Assembly: GCA_009731375.1 (NCBI GenBank)
Contig: BJOX01000378.1
Span: 98,597 to 162,596, forward strand
Origin: Paulinella micropora
Lineage: Eukaryota; Cercozoa; Imbricatea; Euglyphida
DNA: 64,000 nucleotides
Direction of reading: 5' to 3'
The notes beneath the pieces are model-generated. The model was not told where the DNA came from, did not search any database, and saw nothing but the letters and a program-made list of their open reading frames with translations. Position 1 is the first letter of the stretch. Every line of letters starts with the position of its first letter. A program made the position numbers and the translations under genes. Positions 10,530-19,707 of the stretch are shown piece by piece.

Positions 10530-12377
10530 TTAATCGTCCGAAAGCGCCATCTTTCTAAGCGCGTCCAAATCCAATTTGGGGCAGAACACGTCCAACAACA
10601 TGTCTGCTTGATCCTTGGGCAAATACTTAGTCAAAACATCCCCTAACTGACCTTTAGTACCTATCTTCCTAAATAAAGCTATGCCTTCCTGTTCTAGCTC
10701 ATGTAGGTAGTGTTCTTCCAAAGGCAAGTGTTTCGTGCGTGGTCCGGCTAACCCGCGTTGTGCGGCTAGTATGGTTTGTGCGTTATCCTCGTAAACGTCG
10801 AATGGTTTGGGCTCCGGAATGCCTAATTCACTTCGCATGTTGCGAATTGCCATAGCTTCCCTCAGTGCCTCGTTCGCAGCGAAAATTTCAGCGTCATTCG
10901 ATCCCCTCCTACCCACGGGATCCCCTCCTACTAAGACTACATACCCAGTACGAGATTTACCCGTCTTTAAACAAACCCTGTGAGCCGCATCGGGCCAAAC
11001 TGTCATGGGTCCAATAGGTCCTGCCTTCCCTCCCGCACTAAGTTCTGTTTTACTGAACCTAAGTACTCTATCATTCTTCAGATATCGGATTATCTTCCCT
11101 AGCTTGGAATAAGTCTTCCCCACATCTATCGTCTGCAATACGCTTGCAGAATTGAGGGCTTCCTCAATATCCGGCCTAGTCATCTTGGCCAAAAAGAGCA
11201 AACTCCCAACTATCTGTGGAATGGAGAACTGTCTAAGTCTAGCTTGCGCGTCCATTGGCATAGGGTCAGTTTTTGATCCTGGAGTTGCGCTGGGCTTGCA
11301 GTGTTCATACCCGTAAAATTTCACAACTTTCCGAGCGTAACTTTGCTGACTTAGGATAATTTCCGACTTCGTCTGAATAATTTCCATCCCCTTGAATTCT
11401 TTTGCCAACCCGAGTCTTTTGATGGGAAAGTTCATCTCAAGTTTCTCGCAAAATCTGTCATAGGCTTGCCTATTAGGAGCCACGAAAATGAGATCATCTA
11501 CATGGAAGACGCCTACTATTCCATCCCCTATTTTCACTCCTTTCTCCATAAACATACATGGGTCAGATTGGAGTGTTACAAACCCTAACTCTTTTAGAAG
11601 CCCGGAAAATATATCATACCACCGCTTCCCCGCCTGGGGAGCGCCGTATAATGCTTTGACGACCTTCCATATCTTTCCTACTCTCCCTAACGTGGATGCA
11701 CCGTGTGGTGGGCGAGCATATATGGCGTCAATCATGTCGGCATTAAGATATGCGTTTTTAAAGTCTACCCCGTAAAGTCTCCTACCATAGCTAACTGTCA
11801 ACTTGCAAAGCAGCAAAACTGATCTGTGGTTGGCGCATGGCACGTATAACTGTTCAGGATTATAACTTATACCCGGTTGCAACTGGTCTCCCCTTAAGGA
11901 TAAACGTGACTTGACGAATCGAAGTCCATCTTGGTCAGTTTTAACCTTATGCACCCAAGTTAATCCCACTATCTTAACTCCGGCTTTCCTAGCCTCGCTT
12001 TCGTCTACCCATTGGTAGGTCTTGAACTCCGCTATAGAACATAGCTCTCTATCTATCCCTGCCTGTAGATCTTTGAGTGTCATACCCTCTATGGCTAAGT
12101 CTGGCGGCAAATGTATGTAGAACATCCACTCACTCGCTTCGTCATGTGAAATGCAATCATCCATGTCAATCATAGCAGTAACATGATGTGTAGATGTGCG
12201 GTGTCGATCTACTTGCTTTCTCACTCTTTTTCCGCTGACTATGTTCGCTTCTGTTATCCTGTCGCTCTGTTCCCATGTACCTCCCTTGGTTGGGGCCTTA
12301 CCCTCTACATACTGTGATGGGGTGTCATGTTGCGCGTTTGGGCTGTTCATATCTGCTGGCAAGGGCCCTATACTCAT
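10530..12377 (-). CDS. Copia reverse transcriptase and RNase H
   Basis: This open frame of 615 residues forms the C-terminal part of the copia polyprotein. The RVT_2-type RT core begins near residue 110 (E-F-K-T-Y-Q-W-V). Motifs include G-V-D-F-K-N-A-Y-L-N, A-L-Y-G-A-P-Q-A-G-K-R-W and the catalytic F-H-V-D-D-L-I-F, where copia elements usually have Y-V-D-D. RNase H follows, with V-W-P-D-A-A-H, an internal Glu in N-D-A-E-I-F-A, E-D-N-A-Q-T and the terminal D-V-L-T-K-Y. It copies element RNA into cDNA and degrades the template in virus-like particles. The ATG is probably not a real start, since the protein should be cut from a longer Gag-Pol. This frame is complete and could be functional. Confidence 0.93.
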   Translation of the reverse strand: MSIGPLPADMNSPNAQHDTPSQYVEGKAPTKGGTWEQSDRITEANIVSGKRVRKQVDRHRTSTHHVTAMIDMDDCISHDEASEWMFYIHLPPDLAIEGMTLKDLQAGIDRELCSIAEFKTYQWVDESEARKAGVKIVGLTWVHKVKTDQDGLRFVKSRLSLRGDQLQPGISYNPEQLYVPCANHRSVLLLCKLTVSYGRRLYGVDFKNAYLNADMIDAIYARPPHGASTLGRVGKIWKVVKALYGAPQAGKRWYDIFSGLLKELGFVTLQSDPCMFMEKGVKIGDGIVGVFHVDDLIFVAPNRQAYDRFCEKLEMNFPIKRLGLAKEFKGMEIIQTKSEIILSQQSYARKVVKFYGYEHCKPSATPGSKTDPMPMDAQARLRQFSIPQIVGSLLFLAKMTRPDIEEALNSASVLQTIDVGKTYSKLGKIIRYLKNDRVLRFSKTELSAGGKAGPIGPMTVWPDAAHRVCLKTGKSRTGYVVLVGGDPVGRRGSNDAEIFAANEALREAMAIRNMRSELGIPEPKPFDVYEDNAQTILAAQRGLAGPRTKHLPLEEHYLHELEQEGIALFRKIGTKGQLGDVLTKYLPKDQADMLLDVFCPKLDLDALRKMALSDD

Positions 12378-12460
12378 GCGCTCATCTATTTGCTCCCCCT
12401 GGACTGCATCAACCTCTTGAGGTTCATGTTCAGTCTCTAGCTTGGCCTCTACCTTATCCT

Positions 12461-13435
12461 CTACCTGTCTACGTGCGGTGTAGTGGTAGGACTGTGAGGG
12501 AATGGTGCAACTGGACTATCAGTGCAACTGGGTTCTAAATGTTCTAAATCGGCTACCTGGCTAGTTCCTATGGCTATCCCGGTGTCTGAGAACCCCTGTG
12601 TGTTGCTGTGGTCTAATTCATCGCTGAATTCTGGCTGTGTGTCTATCTCCCCCTCAGTTGCATCTTCCCATGCTACCAGAGGTTCTATCGACTCACCTAC
12701 CCTACTAAGATCAAAACGGACATTTCTAACGCCTGACAAGACTTTCTGTCCATCCCAAACTCTGTATAAATTGCGATGCATATCGTATCCTACTAACTTT
12801 ACTAACTTACCGGGCATGGATCCTTTACCATTGACCTTTCCTACGTGCATCACTCCCATGCACCCCATTGGACCTAATTGGTGCAATGGTGGTGCACGTT
12901 TGAAGAGTAATTGGTAAGGCGACGTGCCCCTATGTTGTCCTTTAGTTATAGGCAATATATTATATAGCACTGTGGCTGTATGTTCCATTTTTGCCCAAAA
13001 GTTGGGCGGAAATCGAGCATGCTGCCTAAGTGCGCGAGCAGGCCCCCCCGTCACCCCGTTTATTCTTTCAGCTCTCGCATTACCATCTTTATCAGCAGTG
13101 GCTGCATCTTTCCCTATAATATCGCTATATTTCTCACTGATCTCTCTTGGTGCCGTGAATTCCTGGTCGCAAACTACAACTTTAACTTTACTCTCTGTCT
13201 GTCTCTCAATAAACGCTATCGCTTTATGTATGCAAGATATAAATTCATTTTTATATCTTAAGTAGAAATCAAGAGCATAACCCGAGAAATCGTCCATAAC
13301 CGTGAATTTATACCTTCTTGCTTCCCGTGACATGACTCTCCACGGGCCTTCCGTGTCACAATGCAACATCTCTCCCACTCTCTGCTCGAGGCAAATGATT
13401 GGAAGCAAATCGAGGCAACACGCTGGCTTTGGCAA
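12461..13435 (-). CDS. Copia integrase catalytic core
   Basis: This 324-residue frame carries the rve-type integrase core. The D-D-E residues are in L-H-C-D-T-E-G-P-W, V-V-C-D-Q-E-F-T-A and G-N-A-R-A-E-R-I-N-G. After the core come the copia G-x-Y-x-V-W-D-style block (L-Y-R-V-W-D-G-Q-K) and an acidic linker that leads into the RT frame. It joins element cDNA to host DNA. The frame differs from its neighbours upstream and downstream, so at least two indels separate it from the HHCC domain (near 13400) and from RT (near 12450). Confidence 0.88.
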   Translation of the reverse strand: MPKPACCLDLLPIICLEQRVGEMLHCDTEGPWRVMSREARRYKFTVMDDFSGYALDFYLRYKNEFISCIHKAIAFIERQTESKVKVVVCDQEFTAPREISEKYSDIIGKDAATADKDGNARAERINGVTGGPARALRQHARFPPNFWAKMEHTATVLYNILPITKGQHRGTSPYQLLFKRAPPLHQLGPMGCMGVMHVGKVNGKGSMPGKLVKLVGYDMHRNLYRVWDGQKVLSGVRNVRFDLSRVGESIEPLVAWEDATEGEIDTQPEFSDELDHSNTQGFSDTGIAIGTSQVADLEHLEPSCTDSPVAPFPHSPTTTPHVDR

Positions 13436-13670
13436 TCATGCATGGCTCACACATTCTACATTCTTCTTTTGCACTCTCTACACTACCATCTCTACCTACT
13501 AGCTTAATGCCTACGGCGTCTGCTAAAGCTTTAGTCCTCCCCCAGCTTACATGCCCCGCCATAGCATGCACTATACTAACAGGCAGCACTCTCACTCTCT
13601 TGACAGTAGAAGGGTACTTAACAAACAGAACAGCATTCTTTATTATTAGTTTAGATGAATTAATACTCAC
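13356..13670 (-). CDS. Copia integrase N-terminal HHCC domain
   Basis: This short frame includes H-A-M-A-G-H-V-S-W-G-R and C-R-M-C-E-P-C-M-I-A-K-A, which gives the H-x4-H ... C-x2-C pattern of the gag-pre-integrase zinc-binding domain. It overlaps the core integrase frame by 80 bp in another frame, so a frameshift near 13400 splits one domain from the next. Confidence 0.8.
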   Translation of the reverse strand: MSINSSKLIIKNAVLFVKYPSTVKRVRVLPVSIVHAMAGHVSWGRTKALADAVGIKLVGRDGSVESAKEECRMCEPCMIAKASVLPRFASNHLPRAESGRDVAL

Positions 13671-13723
13671 TTTACTCTCTTTTGCTGTTACTATTGTCCC
13701 TTTATTGTCTGAGGGTGTGGGTT

Positions 13724-14959
13724 TTATGCTTGGGTTCTCGCACCCTGTTGCGCCGCCTCCCTCTCTCTCTCAGGCGCACCCTTAGGTGTGAAACGACACT
13801 TAGGATCTAACTTACTATCCTTATGGCTATCCCATCTGTATAGCAAGGCTTTAGTTATCCTCCCTCTGACAAGTATGTCCTTTTCCTTCACAGGCAGTGC
13901 CCCCTTCAAGATGAACATCTGTCCATTTTGATGGAGTACTGCTCTGTGATGGAAATGGTCCATCGGGCCAGTGGGTGCAACGTTGATTGGCATGAGTGGA
14001 TCATAGTAGGCACTCTTGCAAATTTTATGCATTCGCCCCTCTCCATCTACTCTTGCTACACACATCAACCCTGCCTCTCCTATCACTCTCGTTCCATTCC
14101 CTGTACTGAATGTTACCTTACTGATCTTCTTCAGTTCTTTCATCATCGTGTCGTCGTGACAGACATACTGTGTCGCACCACTATCTTGATACACATGCTT
14201 GCTCTTTACTAGCTTACTATGTGCCATGACTGTGGTGGAGTCCTGTTTCTTCTTTGATTTGTTTTTCTTGTCTTTCTTCTTCTTCTTCTTCAACTTCTTC
14301 TTCTTTCTTTTCTTTTTCGTCTGTTCTTCTTTTTCAGACTCAGAGGACTCAGACGGCTCTGATGACATGAGCTCAGGGACGTCATCAGAGTCGTCTGGGT
14401 CATAGTCTCTATCAGGCATCCCAGTCTGAATCTGTCCTTTCAGTTCTTCCTGCAGGTTAGTTATTACTTCTCTTACCTGTCTGTCTAACTGACTGATTCT
14501 CTCTCTAGACGCACCTGTGATCAGTTCCTGAGGAACTGTCACCTCAACAAACCTACCTGTGGGATCTAGTCTTACCTCTATCCCATCATCGTTCGGTGTG
14601 TTGGGTGTGTCAGGTGTAGTTGGAGTGAAGTGCTTGTTGTCGTGTTGGGTGGAGTATGGGCTAGTGGTATGTCTTGTGTTGTGAGTCGCAGTCACTAGCT
14701 CAATCGCTCTCATCACATCAGTCAAGTATTCGTCTATCGTTCCTCCTACCTCGATCACTCTCCTCTCATCCCATACTCCCCCTGACCTTTTCAACTCACT
14801 AGCTATCTCTCCAACTGTCTGCATGTCAATGCTCGAGACTAATCTGTAAGGTGAAACGACAGAAGGTGGTATGATGGTAGAAGTGGAGGAGGGGGTGCTT
14901 ACCGGTTCCTCTTCCTCAGGGACGCTGAGGGCAGACCTGCTGCGCGGACGCAGCGTCAA
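13724..14959 (-). CDS. Copia protease with long charged N-terminal region
   Basis: The frame encodes 411 residues. The first half is Ser/Thr/Glu-rich with a coiled, Lys-rich stretch (K-K-K-R-K-K-K-K-L-K). Near residue 260 the copia protease motif Y-Q-D-S-G-A-T-Q-Y-V appears, followed by S-T-G-N-G-T-R and the block preceding the gag-pre-integrase domain. Protease activity would release Gag, PR, IN and RT from the polyprotein. The last 20 or so residues look frameshifted. The catalytic D-S-G is intact. Confidence 0.85.
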   Translation of the reverse strand: MTLRPRSRSALSVPEEEEPVSTPSSTSTIIPPSVVSPYRLVSSIDMQTVGEIASELKRSGGVWDERRVIEVGGTIDEYLTDVMRAIELVTATHNTRHTTSPYSTQHDNKHFTPTTPDTPNTPNDDGIEVRLDPTGRFVEVTVPQELITGASRERISQLDRQVREVITNLQEELKGQIQTGMPDRDYDPDDSDDVPELMSSEPSESSESEKEEQTKKKRKKKKLKKKKKKDKKNKSKKKQDSTTVMAHSKLVKSKHVYQDSGATQYVCHDDTMMKELKKISKVTFSTGNGTRVIGEAGLMCVARVDGEGRMHKICKSAYYDPLMPINVAPTGPMDHFHHRAVLHQNGQMFILKGALPVKEKDILVRGRITKALLYRWDSHKDSKLDPKCRFTPKGAPEREREAAQQGARTQA

Positions 14960-15032
14960 AACTTGAAGCTAGGTCGGTCTGGGAAGTTCCCGGGGCGCCG
15001 CGACCGGTCTGTGGGAGGTCACCTACAAACCC

Positions 15033-16225
15033 TCAAATCAGTGTGTTTAGTGTAGCTGAGGAGGTAGGATCAGCAACCCAAGGAGGGGGTTGATAATTCC
15101 AGTCCTCTCCCTCAGCTACACAGCGTAAATTACCGAACATATCGAGAAATTCTTTCGCTATTTCCCGTAACTTTTTTTCGTTTGGATAATTGACAACTGC
15201 TGGTGGTCTGTCTGTTGCGCTCTGTTCTAAGTCTATGAACGGAAAAAGGCACTCTGTCTCGCATGATAGCCACAATAGTCATCATAGATTAGCATATCTG
15301 CCATTCTTTGAGGTGACCCGAACAGATGGGCCCCTAAACGAACTTTGCAAGGTTTACCCCGTGAAGTTTTCCCGCAGCATTGCTTGTTGCACGAAATTTT
15401 CTCGGGCTGTCTATCCTTGTTTGTTGTTTTGGTTGCTGTGGTTGTTTGTGGAACTGGTTGAGTGATTTTCTTCTCTCTTTCTCTCTTTGTTGGTTGGTGT
15501 GGTGGACGTGGAGTGTTGGTCAGTGCAGGTGCAGCTGCAACTATCTCCCTACCTACCAATGTTTTTGTGACAATCCTGTCTTGGTTTGGTGTTGGTTTTT
15601 GTTTGTTTTTGTTCTCTCTCTGTGGGGGTGGAGGCATGAGCAGTGATGGCACCGCAGCAATAGGTGTAGGCAGTGAAGGCAATGAAATAGTTCTCACCAC
15701 ATTCGCCCTCTCTACTCCCTGCACTGGTGTACGAGATTTTGTTTCGATGTTGCGAGTTGATGATGTGGGGGCAGGCAATAGTATGATAGGAGGTGGAGCA
15801 GGTGCATCACCATCTTCATCACTCTCCTCAACATCCTCACCACCACCACCATGCAAAACAAACACAGTTCCCTCAAACAAATCAACGTCTTCCTCTTCAC
15901 CTTGCTCTTCCTCTCCCACTCCCTCTAGACCATCCGCTTGATCTATAGCTACGTCTTCTAGCACGGTAACTCTCTCGTCATCCGGACTAACTCTCCCGTT
16001 GTCCTCACCCTGTGCTAACACCATTGTGTTCGCACGAGGGCATTGAGCACGATTGTGCTTTTTGCCCTTGGTGCAAGGCAATTTTGGGCACGTCGCGCGC
16101 CAATGGTCCTTTGCCACACACTTGTAGCAACCACCCTTCTCTTCCTCACCCTTGCTCTCTTTAGCTACAAACGTACCTTGTGCCGGTCTGCGAATGAGTG
16201 TGGTTGTGTTGGGTTTGTGTGTCAT
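15033..16225 (-). CDS. Copia nucleocapsid-like region with zinc knuckle
   Basis: The main frame (16225-15233, 330 residues) starts at an ATGA overlap with the stop of the preceding gag frame. It has one CCHC zinc knuckle, C-Y-K-C-V-A-K-D-H-W-R-A-T-C (C-x2-C-x4-H-x4-C), and a partial second knuckle ending H-N-R-A-Q-C. A long acidic and Pro-rich linker follows. Near its end is a Cys-rich patch, C-C-G-K-T-S-R-G-K-P-C-K-V, then Y-C-G-Y-H. After a frameshift near 15240 the sequence continues to 15033 as an ordered acidic tail. It should bind element RNA during packaging. Confidence 0.8.
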
Positions 16226-16617
16226 TTGCCTAGTAGGTTTACCCGAGATTCCGGACCAGAATTCAGACGAAAATTTTGCCAGACTTGGCGAATGACTTTC
16301 TCCACCTCACGGTGGTTCAGTCGGTCCTCGCGACCGAGTTGGTATACCATTGTATCCAACCCCGCGAATACTGTATGCTTCTTGAACTTTATCAAGAGAA
16401 AAGAAGACAAGACTTCATCGGGTATTTTACCTCCGTAGTCGCGCTGAATACATTCTTCAAGATACCTATTTCTGTCCAACCACAACTTAATGTCCCCTCT
16501 TGGGTAGGATGAAATAAAAACAAGCATACGCTTTATCATTCCTGCTGCGTTGGCACCCCCATACCGGCGCTTAACAAGCACCATCATGCGTATAGGGTTG
16601 CCATCCGAGACAGTCAT
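16222..16617 (-). CDS. Copia Gag, capsid part
   Basis: The 131-residue frame has the layout of a copia Gag core: a helical segment with W-L-D-R-N-R-Y-L-E-E-C-I-Q, then F-L-L-I-K-F-K-K-H and L-N-H-R-E-V-E-K-V-I-R-Q-V-W. It ends in a TGA overlapping the next frame's ATG by four bases and overlaps the upstream frame by 47 bp. It is probably one Gag protein with its neighbours, interrupted by indels. Confidence 0.65.
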   Translation of the reverse strand: MTVSDGNPIRMMVLVKRRYGGANAAGMIKRMLVFISSYPRGDIKLWLDRNRYLEECIQRDYGGKIPDEVLSSFLLIKFKKHTVFAGLDTMVYQLGREDRLNHREVEKVIRQVWQNFRLNSGPESRVNLLGK

Positions 16618-17110
16618 GCATAAAGCTATGAGTGTTGGATGCTTGAAGGCAACGGAAACATAAAGGCTTAGCTCGCATCGCCTTTGCGTGTTCCTTGCGT
16701 TCTTTTAGTCTACGTCTTCTCGATCTTCTTTCTTTCTTTGACTTACTTCGTTCTTTCGGTCGCATGCGTGCATCTTGGCTCTCTTTTGGTATAGAGGCCT
16801 CAGCGTCTGATGATGTTGCAAGTGTCTTAAGTTCTGTACGAGCTGCTGAGTCACTGTCGCTAGTGTCTGACTCTGTACTGTACTGTTCATCTACACTAAA
16901 TGCAGACTCATCCCATGGGTATTTCTCTTGAGCTTTCTCTGGATGCTTTGCAATGAAACTAACTATGTCTCCTAGCTGTGAGCTCTCAGAGGTCGCTACC
17001 ATCGTAAACGTGAACTCCCAAGTTTGATATCGGTCTTCAAAGACCTGCTCAAGCTCAGGAATGCTGTTTGTATGGCTCTTCTTGCCCGTCTTCTCGCGAA
17101 CAAGGCTCAT
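16571..17110 (-). CDS. Copia Gag, N-terminal part
   Basis: The ATG lies four bases after the 5' LTR boundary, with no spacer for a separate primer site. The 179-residue frame has a helical N-terminus, a Ser/Asp/Glu-rich middle and a very basic stretch (R-S-R-R-R-R-L-K-E-R-K-E), followed by C-F-R-C-L-Q-A-S-N-T-H. No known domain is recognised. Its position directly after the LTR supports the Gag assignment. Confidence 0.6.
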   Translation of the reverse strand: MSLVREKTGKKSHTNSIPELEQVFEDRYQTWEFTFTMVATSESSQLGDIVSFIAKHPEKAQEKYPWDESAFSVDEQYSTESDTSDSDSAARTELKTLATSSDAEASIPKESQDARMRPKERSKSKKERRSRRRRLKERKEHAKAMRAKPLCFRCLQASNTHSFMHDCLGWQPYTHDGAC

Positions 17111-17114
17111 TAAC

Positions 17115-17632
17115 CGACAGAGTTGTAAATCTTCCGAGCCGGAAGACCCACTAGCTGACGGGCAACGGTACTTGCCGGAATAAAACGTTATTAAGCGCAG
17201 AGGGTGGGCATGCCGTGAGGCGATTGATCACTCTCTATATTCAATAACTAGTCAATACTAGCGTCCCAGTATTACTAATCCGTTATTATTGTCCAAGTGT
17301 TTACAGTTCACTTATGCAGTGTGGTTACCTTTTAATTCTGAGGTACAGACTGTGCTGCTTGAGCACCCTAGCTACGACACCTATCCGTTCCATCTATGCT
17401 ATCCGTTCTACAATTGACTGGCCTACATAAGTCCCGACGGGACAATGCCTTATTGTTGATGATTCAAGAATGCCTAGACAAGATGTATTGTACAACTCAA
17501 GTAAACAAGTATGCAAAAATGGTATTACATAGGTAATTAGCAAGGAGGGCCGGTCGAGAATAAGTTTACGTGAATTTGCCAATGAAGACAAATTAGGTAA
17601 CGGATATTCCCGGTAACGGTATATCTCCGACG
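17115..17632 (-). repeat. Copia 5' LTR
   Basis: It matches the left LTR over its full length with about six differences. On the minus strand it should carry the promoter for the element. Outside it, GGAAC at 17633-17637 repeats the left flank. Confidence 0.9.
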
Positions 17633-18423
17633 GGAACTGATTATGTTCCTTGCAGCAGGAGCATGGGACTCCGGTGGACGTTTTGGTGAAGTCGGGGCGG
17701 ACTTGGTGGCGGCCGTAACCATCGAAGATTTCTTCGAAGGGATGGCGATCGCGTTCGCACCAGTGAGGGGCGCGCGTGTTGCTGTCTTCTTCGTAGTCGG
17801 GAGTGGCTTGTCCGTCTTGGTCCGCTTGTTGGGGCGTCCACGATCCGGTGATGCAACCGGTTGGGCCATCGACATGGCGTCAGCTTTGCGCTTCTGACGA
17901 GGAGGGCGTTTGGACTCCTTGTTTTCCTGCTGTGTCTTACGCTGTTTGTTCCTCTGGCGAGTGTCGACCTTGACGGTTGAGCGGAGGCAGAAGGCGTCGG
18001 ACGAGGAGGGCGCTCACGCAGTCGCTTGTGTGTGGCGGCCGACGAGTGCTTCGTAATACTTTTCATCCAGGGCCAATATTCTTGCATGACGTGGAGGTCG
18101 AGGGAGTTGGTCCAGGGTAGAAGGTCAGTGAGGTCGCGGGGCCATGCAATACCAAGTGTGTTGAGTATCTCGGCAGCGTACCGAGTCCATCGATCACGTT
18201 CCATGCGAGTGAGCATCCGGGACACGTCGCGAACTTCATTGGAGTCGGCCGTCCAGTAGCCAGCGGCATATGCAGTATCGTAGCTGGTGATGCAACGATT
18301 TACGTAACCTGCGAGGCTGTCCTTCTTAAAGCGTCGAAGTTTGAGGGCTTGCATAGCTGGTCGCTTCGTGTCTCCCTTGTCCAGACGTACCTTGAACAGC
18401 TCCTTGAAATACTCCATGAGCAT
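17633..18423 (-). pseudogene. Element 1 gag, capsid and Cys-rich end
   Basis: The frame 18423-17641 starts M-L-M-E-Y-F-K-E-L-F and contains F-K-K-D-S-L-A-G-Y-V-N-R-C, the kind of segment seen in retrotransposon Gag, followed by M-E-R-D-R-W-T-R-Y-A-A-E-I-L. Downstream the sense sequence shifts frame (about 18030) into an Arg/Ser/Pro-rich, nucleocapsid-like tail. It ends with the Cys/His cluster C-S-C-C-K-E-H, interrupted by the copia element. It is recognisable but broken. Confidence 0.6.
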
Positions 18424-19707
18424 GTAGGGGATGATGCTCCAGACGCGGGTGCGTTCGTCACGAAGAGGGACCGAACTCGAGTCATCATGTGTAACGTACG
18501 AGGTGGTATACCTGCAAGGGTAGACGATCGCACAATTCTTCCTGTCGACGATGCTGAAGGAGACTCATTGCCTGTGGATGGCGGGGATGGTGCAGCCGTC
18601 AAAGGAGAGCCACTCGCCGTCGAAGGGGCCGGGGTCTGAGTCACAGTCGCCGTGCTGGACGATGGGTCAGATGACGAACCTGAAGACGAACTCGGCGTTG
18701 AGCTCGATGCTGGACTCGAGGATGAGCTCGATGATGAGCTCGATGATGAGCTCACGGGGGCCGGGGTCACAGTTGTTGCATTTCCGGTTGTTGCAGTCAC
18801 GGGGGGCTCCGCCCCGGTCCTCCGCGGAGGGCCCGGGGTTCGTGCCACCAGCGAGCAAGGTCGGGTAAGCTTCTTCCGCAACGGAGAAGAGAGGGCTCAA
18901 CGTGATGCTACTACCTTGCAATGTTGTACTCAGCAAGATGCGAGGCGTTGGGCGTACCGGTGTCGATGTAGTTGGGGTTGAACCAGACGAATCAGTCGAA
19001 GTTGCCGTCTGCGTTGCAAAGGTCGGCATAGGTCCCAGAGGGCCAATTATCGGTCGAAATGGCGACGCGAAAGCTGGGTCAGACATGGACAATGCTCGAT
19101 CGACCAGTGGGGCAGGTGGGCGTGATGCCAGGATGGATGCCAGCGATGGATGCGGGTCACGCCGGGGCAGAGGTGTCGCTCCACTTGCTAGACTACCAGG
19201 GCGGGCAGACGGATCGACAGAGGTGGTTGAAGGTACCCTACTGATGGGGGCCAATGTTGTTGCACTTACAGGCAACGCAATTGGGGTAAAGGCCAGCGAT
19301 GGAGTGACTACAGGGGACGATGTTGCAGCAGATGATGGTGCAGCTGGGGTGGTGGGGATCGTCGGTGGGTACGTCGGCGGTGCAGGTCCCAAAGGAATAC
19401 TTCCCAAGGCGGCTGCCGGAGTCGTACCAGTCAGGGCCGATGGGGGCACGGTAACAGGAGTGCTTGCGAGGGTTGGAAGTACCAATGCAGAAAGTGATCC
19501 AGGTGCTCCAGGCATCGATGTCGTAATTGGTAAATGGTTAGTATATACCTCTAAAGGAATGAGAGTACCCAATTGATTCCAGAGGGCTTCTTGTTGATCT
19601 GCAGAGCCTGTAGGTCCAAGGTACTCCTGGTAGATGTCTTGGGCTGTTATGTTCGCATTACACATCAACTTTAGGGAAGGTGTCGGTACCAATGGTAGAT
19701 GAAGCAA
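18300..19707 (-). pseudogene. Element 1 gag N-terminal part, Pro/Ser/Thr-rich
   Basis: The frame starting at 19707 gives about 60 ordered residues (I-T-A-Q-D-I-Y-Q-E-Y-L-G) and then some 230 residues rich in Pro, Thr, Ser and Ala. Near 18840 the frame changes, and another frame (18881-18300) continues with a poly-Ser tract encoded by a GAGCTCGATGAT-type repeat. The gene probably started here as ORF1 of element 1. No domain of known function is visible. Confidence 0.5.

Larger units (their letters stand above)
8698..17632 (-). mobile_element. Ty1/copia LTR retrotransposon, 8.9 kb, nested in element 1
   Basis: Two direct repeats of about 520 bp (8698-9217 and 17115-17632) enclose a polyprotein in the order Gag, zinc knuckle, protease, HHCC integrase, RT, RNase H. 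Integrase before RT is diagnostic of Ty1/copia. LTRs differ at about six positions, so the insertion is recent, and a GGAAC target duplication flanks it. The coding region is spread over several frames, so this copy is either damaged or carries indel errors. A 1.3-kb AT-rich region lies between pol and the 3' LTR. Confidence 0.92.
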
